Origin: Caenorhabditis elegans
Lineage: Eukaryota; Nematoda; Chromadorea; Rhabditida; Rhabditidae
Length of the DNA: 64,000 bases
Direction: 5' to 3'
NCBI RefSeq assembly: GCF_000002985.6
Contig: NC_003283.11
Span: 20,213,501-20,277,500, forward strand
Shown here piece by piece: positions 59,601-64,000 of the stretch; position 1 is the stretch's first letter, and each line of letters starts with the position of its first letter. The notes below the pieces were generated by a model. That model had not been told where the DNA came from. It ran no database searches and worked only from the letters and a program-made list of their open reading frames with translations. The position numbers and the translations under genes are program-made.

Positions 59601-62088
59601 GCTGCTAAACTACAAACTACAAGAATTGGGCGCTGCTAATACAATTTCGGGCGCTGCTAAACTACAAACTACAAGATTTGGGCGCTGCTATTCGATTTTG
59701 GGCGCTGCTAATTCGATTTTGGGCGCTGCTAAACTACAAACTACAAGATTTGGGCGCTGCTAATTCGATTTTGGGCGCTGCTAAACTACAAACTACAAGA
59801 TTTGGGCGCTGCTAATTCGATTTTGGGCGCTGCTAAACTACAAACTACAAGATTTGGGCGCTGCTAAACTACAAACTACAAGATTTGGGCGCTGCTAAGC
59901 TACAAACTACAAGATTTGGGCGCTGCTAAACTACAAACTACTAGATTTGGGCGCTGCTAAACTACAAACTACAAGATTTGGGCGCTGCTAAACTACAAAC
60001 TACTAGATTTGGGCGCTGCTAATTCGATTTTGGGCGCTGCTAAACTACAAACTACAAGATTTGGGCGCTGCTAATACAATTTTGGGCGCTGCTAAACTAC
60101 AAACTACTAGATTTGGGCGCTGCTAAACTACAAACTACAAGATTTGGGCGCTGCTAAACTACAAACTACAAGATTTGGGCGCTGCTAATACAATTTTGGG
60201 CGCTGCTAAACTACAAACTACTAGATTTGGGCGCTGCTAAACTACAAACTACTAGATTTGGGCGCTGCTAATTCGATTTTGGGCTCTGCTAAACTACAAA
60301 CTACAAGATTTGGGCGCTGCTAATACAATTTTGGGCGCTGCTAAACTACAAACTACTAGATTTGGGCGCTGCTAATTCGATTTTGGGCGCTGCTAAACTA
60401 CAAACTACAAGATTTGGGCGCTGCTAATTCGATTTTGGGCGCTGCTAATTCGATTTTGGGCGCTGCTAAACTACAAACTACAAGATTTGGGCGCTGCTAA
60501 ACTACAAACTACAAGATTTGGGCGCTGCTAAGCTACAAACTACAAGATTTGGGCGCTGCTAATACAATTTTGGGCGCTGCTAAACTACAAACTACTAGAT
60601 TTGGGCGCTGCTAATTCGATTTTGGGCGCTGCTAAACTACAAACTACAAGATTTGGGCGCTGCTAATTCGATTTTGGGCGCTGCTAATTCGATTTTGGGC
60701 GCTGCTAAACTACAAACTACAAGATTTGGGCGCTGCTAAACTACAAACTACAAGATTTGGGCGCTGCTAAGCTACAAACTACAAGATTTGGGCGCTGCTA
60801 AACTACAAACTACTAGATTTGGGCGCTGCTAAACTACAAACTACTAGATTTGGGCGCTGCTAAACTACAAACTACTAGATTTGGGCGCTGCTAAACTACA
60901 AACTACTAGATTTGGGCGCTGCTAAACTACAAACTACTAGATTTGGGCGCTGCTAAACTACAAACTACTAGATTTGGGCGCTGCTAAACTACAAACTACT
61001 AGATTTGGGCGCTGCTAAACTACAAACTACTAGATTTGGGCGCTGCTAAACTACAAACTACTAGATTTGGGCGCTGCTAAACTACAAACTACTAGATTTG
61101 GGCGCTGCTAAACTACAAACTACTAGATTTGGGCGCTGCTAATTCGATTTTGGGCGCTGCTAAACTACAAACTACAAGATTTGGGCGCTGCTAATTCAAT
61201 TTTGGGCGCTGCTAATTCGATTTTGGGCGCTGCTAAACTACAAACTACAAGATTTGGGCGCTGCTAATTCAATTTTGGGCGCTGCTAATACAATTTTGGG
61301 CGCTGCTAAACTACAAACTACAAGATTTGAGCGCTGCTGACCGATTTTGGGCGCTGCTAAACTACAAACTACAAGATTTGGGCGCTGCTAACCTACAAAC
61401 TACAAGATTTGGGCGCTGCTAACCTACAAACTACACATTTTTGGCTTGCAAATTGATTAAAAGTGGTATTTTTACATCAAAAGTTTCTGAAAATCAATAA
61501 TTCCAAACAAAAATCGATATTTTTCCGATTAAAAAATGTTTTCTGACTCAAAATTCCTGATTTAAAGCACGAAACTTCGCATTTCCTTGGAAAAACTGTT
61601 GAGAAAATCATAATTCTCAAGGTTTAAGTGCAAAATTTGTACTGAAAAATGTGAAATTACTGCGAAATGCGAAAAAGTACTTCGAAAAACTGAAATTTTG
61701 CATTTAAAATCTGCGAAAAAAGGTTTTTTTTTTCATTTTTAACCAAAAATTGGCTAATTCAATTTTGGGCGCTGCTAGACTACAAACTACAACATTTTGG
61801 AGCTGCTAAATCTAATTTTTGCCTTTTTCCAGATACGTGGAGCAAGTAGTGGAGGAACTCGAAAAAAAACGTGACATGGAGCATCGTTACAAGCGCCTGC
61901 AGACCCTAATGACTGAAAATCAAGAAACCGCCCGCCAATCGGTCACCAAATCCAACGTTGAGCTGAAAACGATTGTGGAGAGCACACGTGTGCTCCAAAA
62001 ACAAATTGAAGCCGAAATTTCGAAGAAATACAACGGTCGACGTGTCAATCTGATGGGCGGAATCAATCAGGCGCTGGGAGGAAATTGA
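56617..62088 (+). CDS. cdkr-3: CDK5RAP3 (C53/LZAP) homologue
   Basis: Three exons on the plus strand: 56617-56845, 58354-59389 and 61833-62088; 506 aa, the same length as human CDK5RAP3. Matching blocks: LPIDIHSSKLL, LDWLVSRRHC, IREKIKHAILDMPES (exon 1); YSSQRMKDWQEIEGMYKKDN, YEIPALRKQI, ERGLDVTTYEWKYN, and an acidic linker with IDFG (287-290), IDFG (295-298) and IDFS (307-310) in place of the IDWG motifs of other species; SPQYVEQVVEEL across the last junction; and the C-terminal coiled coil ending in EAEISKKYNGRRVNLMGG. The protein acts with UFL1 and DDRGK1 in UFMylation at the ER and as an ER-phagy receptor through its IDWG-type motifs. Introns 1 and 2 carry GGGCGCTGCT arrays in opposite orientation. 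Confidence 0.95.
57112..57368 (-). repeat. GGGCGCTGCT array in cdkr-3 intron 1 (first block)
   Basis: About nine units reading GGGCGCTGCT on the minus strand, i.e. antisense to the host gene. Confidence 0.88.
57548..58250. repeat. ~369-bp tandem duplication in cdkr-3 intron 1
   Basis: A segment containing CATATAAAATTGTGATTTTT, CCCATTAACAGCTCGAAATC, a small minus-reading GGGCGCTGCT block (57668-57733; 58037-58155) and AACCTGATAAAATAACATTT is present twice. A shorter diverged relative with CCCATTAACAGCTCGAAATC precedes the first array (57000-57110). Confidence 0.85.
59543..61437 (+). repeat. Large GGGCGCTGCT array in cdkr-3 intron 2
   Basis: Roughly 65 units over 1.9 kb. Two unit types alternate: one of 31 bp (GGGCGCTGCTAAACTACAAA plus CTACAAGATTT) and one of ~21 bp (GGGCGCTGCTAATTCGATTT). 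Near 60790-61140 about eleven 31-bp units with a CTACTAGATTT tail are practically identical, and a ~240-bp higher-order block is repeated (60270-60510 and 60560-60790). Sense orientation relative to cdkr-3. An extra unit lies at 61764-61808 close to the acceptor. Confidence 0.92.
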
Positions 62089-62590
62089 AATTTTTTTCAA
62101 AATTTTTTTTCTTGTTTTTTGGATTTTATTTGATTTTATTTTTAATTGCACCCAAATGATTGTATTTTTGATTGTAGTAAAAATTAATTTATTAATGTTT
62201 TTTTTTAACTTTGAGTCCCTCCCAGAAAAGTTAAATTAAAAATTAATTTATTTACCCAGCCAAGCTTCTCGTTTTTTGCTTACTACCTCGGCGAGATATT
62301 TGCTTTTTTACTTGATTTAAGTGATACTGTCTTGACGATGAGCGCAAACATAATTTTGACATTTTCTAGACAATAGAACAAGTGCTCCGATTTTTTTGTT
62401 TGCAAAAAACTGGAATTTCCTAAGGGATTTTTTTCTAATTTTAGATTTTCCTGTTAGTTTGGCATTAATTTAGACTGAATTTTCAGATTCTGCACAAAAT
62501 TCTGACCTAAAAGTTATCTACTTTTGAGAATTTTTGTGAAAACTTCTACTTTCAGGCTTTTAGGCCAGAAGCAAATAGTTTCCGGGCCAT
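62089..62590. other. 3' flank of cdkr-3; no gene seen
   Basis: AT-rich 3' UTR-like sequence without a canonical AATAAA; then sequence with ACCTCGGCGAGATATTTGC near 62286. Nothing else recognised. Confidence 0.4.
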
Positions 62591-63250
62591 AACTTAACAC
62601 ATAGGCTTCGGAAATGGAAACCAGTATGAAATTCAGAATGCCCGTAGAATTCTGAACAGATTTGACACCCATATTGACAACTTTAAAAAATTTGGGTTTT
62701 TCAAGCCAAAAATATCGGCCCGATTTAGGACTAATGACTATGATAACTCGACGGAGACTTGCCCAATCTCGATAAAATTTTTAAATTTGAATTTCCCATA
62801 AAATTCTGAACTGATTTGACACCCATATTGACTATTTTAAAAATATAGATATTTTAGGCCTAAAAATTTCGGCCCGATTTCAGACTAAAGCCCATAACTC
62901 GATGGAGGGCCATCCAATCTTAATAAAACGTTTAAATTCGGAGTTTTTGCAAAATTCTGAACAGATTTGATACCCATATTGCATTTTCAGATTTTTTCGA
63001 TTTTTCAGGCCAATAAATTTTCGGGCCCGTTTGGGTCTAAGGCCTGTAACTCGGCGGAGACTTGTCCAATCTGAATGAAATTTTCAAATTCGAGTTTTCT
63101 ACGAAATTCTGAACAGATTTGACCCACATATTGCATTTTTAAATATTTTCGATTTTTCAGGCCAGGCCAAAAGTATCGGCCTGATTTGGGACTTTGGCCT
63201 ATAAAAAAAATTCTAACATTTTTTTCAAATTCGAGATTCTTTATGATATT
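62591..63250. repeat. Diverged tandem repeat downstream of cdkr-3
   Basis: About four copies, period ~150-180 bp, each with AATTCTGAACAGATTTGACA, a CCCATATTG word, TTTTTCAGGCC and ACTCGACGGAGACTTGCCCA. Confidence 0.75.
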
Positions 63251-63600
63251 TTACACTGATTTAACAGACTTATTGGTGAAATTTTATTTTTTAGGCCTAA
63301 AATTTCCCAATTTTTTTTTTCAACGATCAATTTTTCAAATATAAACAATCTAAAAAAACCATTGCGATACCGATCATCATGAGTCAGGTGCTTCAATTGT
63401 TTTGGCGGTTTCTTGGTTTTGTGTATTTGTGCTCGCCGAGCATAAGTAAACACTCGCAATTATTTTTCTGTCACAGAAAATCTCAATTTTCAGACTCAAA
63501 ACCTTGTCATAGCTTGAAAGTAGTTAAAAATTCGAAATCTACGCAAAATTTTGATCCTAAAAAATGAAATTCCCGATAATTTCGGAGAGATCTGAAAATT

Positions 63601-63675
63601 GGCAAAAGTGGCTCAGTCGGGAAGAGGGATACTTTTGGGAAAATGGGTCCCGGGTTCGAGTCCCCGTTGGGGTCA
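63601..63675 (+). repeat. tRNA-like repeat, copy 16
   Basis: AAAGTGGCTCAGTCGGGAAGAG and CGGGTTCGAGTCCCCG on the plus strand. The T arm is intact, but the ends cannot form a good acceptor stem. Confidence 0.6.
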
Positions 63676-64000
63676 GTAATTTTTGTAGTGTTCAATTAGT
63701 TGTGGGAAACTGAAAATTTGAAGAAATTCGCGGTTTTTTGAAGATTTTTTTGCAAAAATTTTTTTTGAAAATTTAATTTTTGGAAAAAAAATTTTTTTAA
63801 AGAATTTTTCAATTACAGTTTTTTAAAACCAATTTCTAATTTCCCTTGCACCTGATCATCAAGTCACCAGTGTATTTGTGACGAGTAAACTGTAGGAATT
63901 CGGAAGGTGGTTAAAAGAGTAAGTATGTCAACATTTGTCTTCTTTATTATTTGTTTTTTCGGCGCAAGAAATATTGCGAGCAGAAATAAACAATTTACCC
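63676..64000. other. Right end, no gene seen
   Basis: AT-rich, then a less repetitive tail with GCGCAAGAAATATTGCGAGC followed by AAATAAACA near 63965. No coding frame of note. Confidence 0.4.

Overview
The window looks like nuclear DNA of a Caenorhabditis nematode, most likely C. elegans. The evidence is short AT-rich introns with TTTCAG-type acceptors, bare spliced-leader acceptors a few bases upstream of start codons, foldback (palindromic) elements in introns, a mariner element, and the set of conserved genes. From memory, sld-5, swsn-1, mdt-17, prmt-1 and cdkr-3 lie together on the Y113G7B clone of C. elegans chromosome V; I could not check this by search. No bacterial or viral features were seen.

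Layout. 0.5-1.8 kb: a small secreted, cysteine-rich, probably GPI-anchored protein (minus strand). 1.8-11.3 kb: no gene that I can support; the stretch is full of tRNA-like SINE-type repeats (13 copies in the first 10.5 kb) and tandem repeats. 11.4-20.3 kb: a complete cathepsin L-like protease gene (minus, 15466-20343). A second, nearly identical copy of its last exon lies at 11356-11612, and between the two copies sits a divergent SNF2/TTF2-like helicase gene (plus, 13335-15329). 21.8-24.2 kb: sld-5, a GINS replication subunit (minus). 26.4-36.0 kb: swsn-1, the SMARCC/SWI3 core subunit of SWI/SNF (minus). 38.5-53.7 kb: mdt-17, Mediator subunit 17 (minus). Its introns carry a mariner broken by a GC-rich insertion, three long palindromes, a 206-bp satellite and other repeats. 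54.1-56.2 kb: prmt-1, protein arginine methyltransferase (minus). 56.6-62.1 kb: cdkr-3, the CDK5RAP3/C53/LZAP homologue (plus), divergent from prmt-1 across about 0.4 kb. 62.1-64.0 kb: tandem repeats and one more tRNA-like copy.

The conserved genes belong to basic nuclear and ER functions: replication initiation (GINS), chromatin remodelling (SWI/SNF), transcription (Mediator), arginine methylation, and UFMylation/ER-phagy (CDK5RAP3). They are not one pathway. The exon models below were built by hand. Reading phase closes at every junction and the predicted lengths fit the families (SLD5 224 aa, SWSN-1 789 aa, MDT-17 664 aa, PRMT-1 348 aa, CDK5RAP3 506 aa, cathepsin 362 aa). The exception is the helicase-like gene, which has one unresolved junction.

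The most striking non-genic signal is a family of tandem arrays built on the core GGGCGCTGCT plus CTACAAACTAC. It lies in introns or flanks of sld-5, swsn-1, mdt-17, prmt-1 and cdkr-3 in both orientations, and is absent left of about 23 kb. In cdkr-3 and swsn-1, arrays of opposite orientation flank internal exons, a layout expected to allow intron pairing and exon circularisation.
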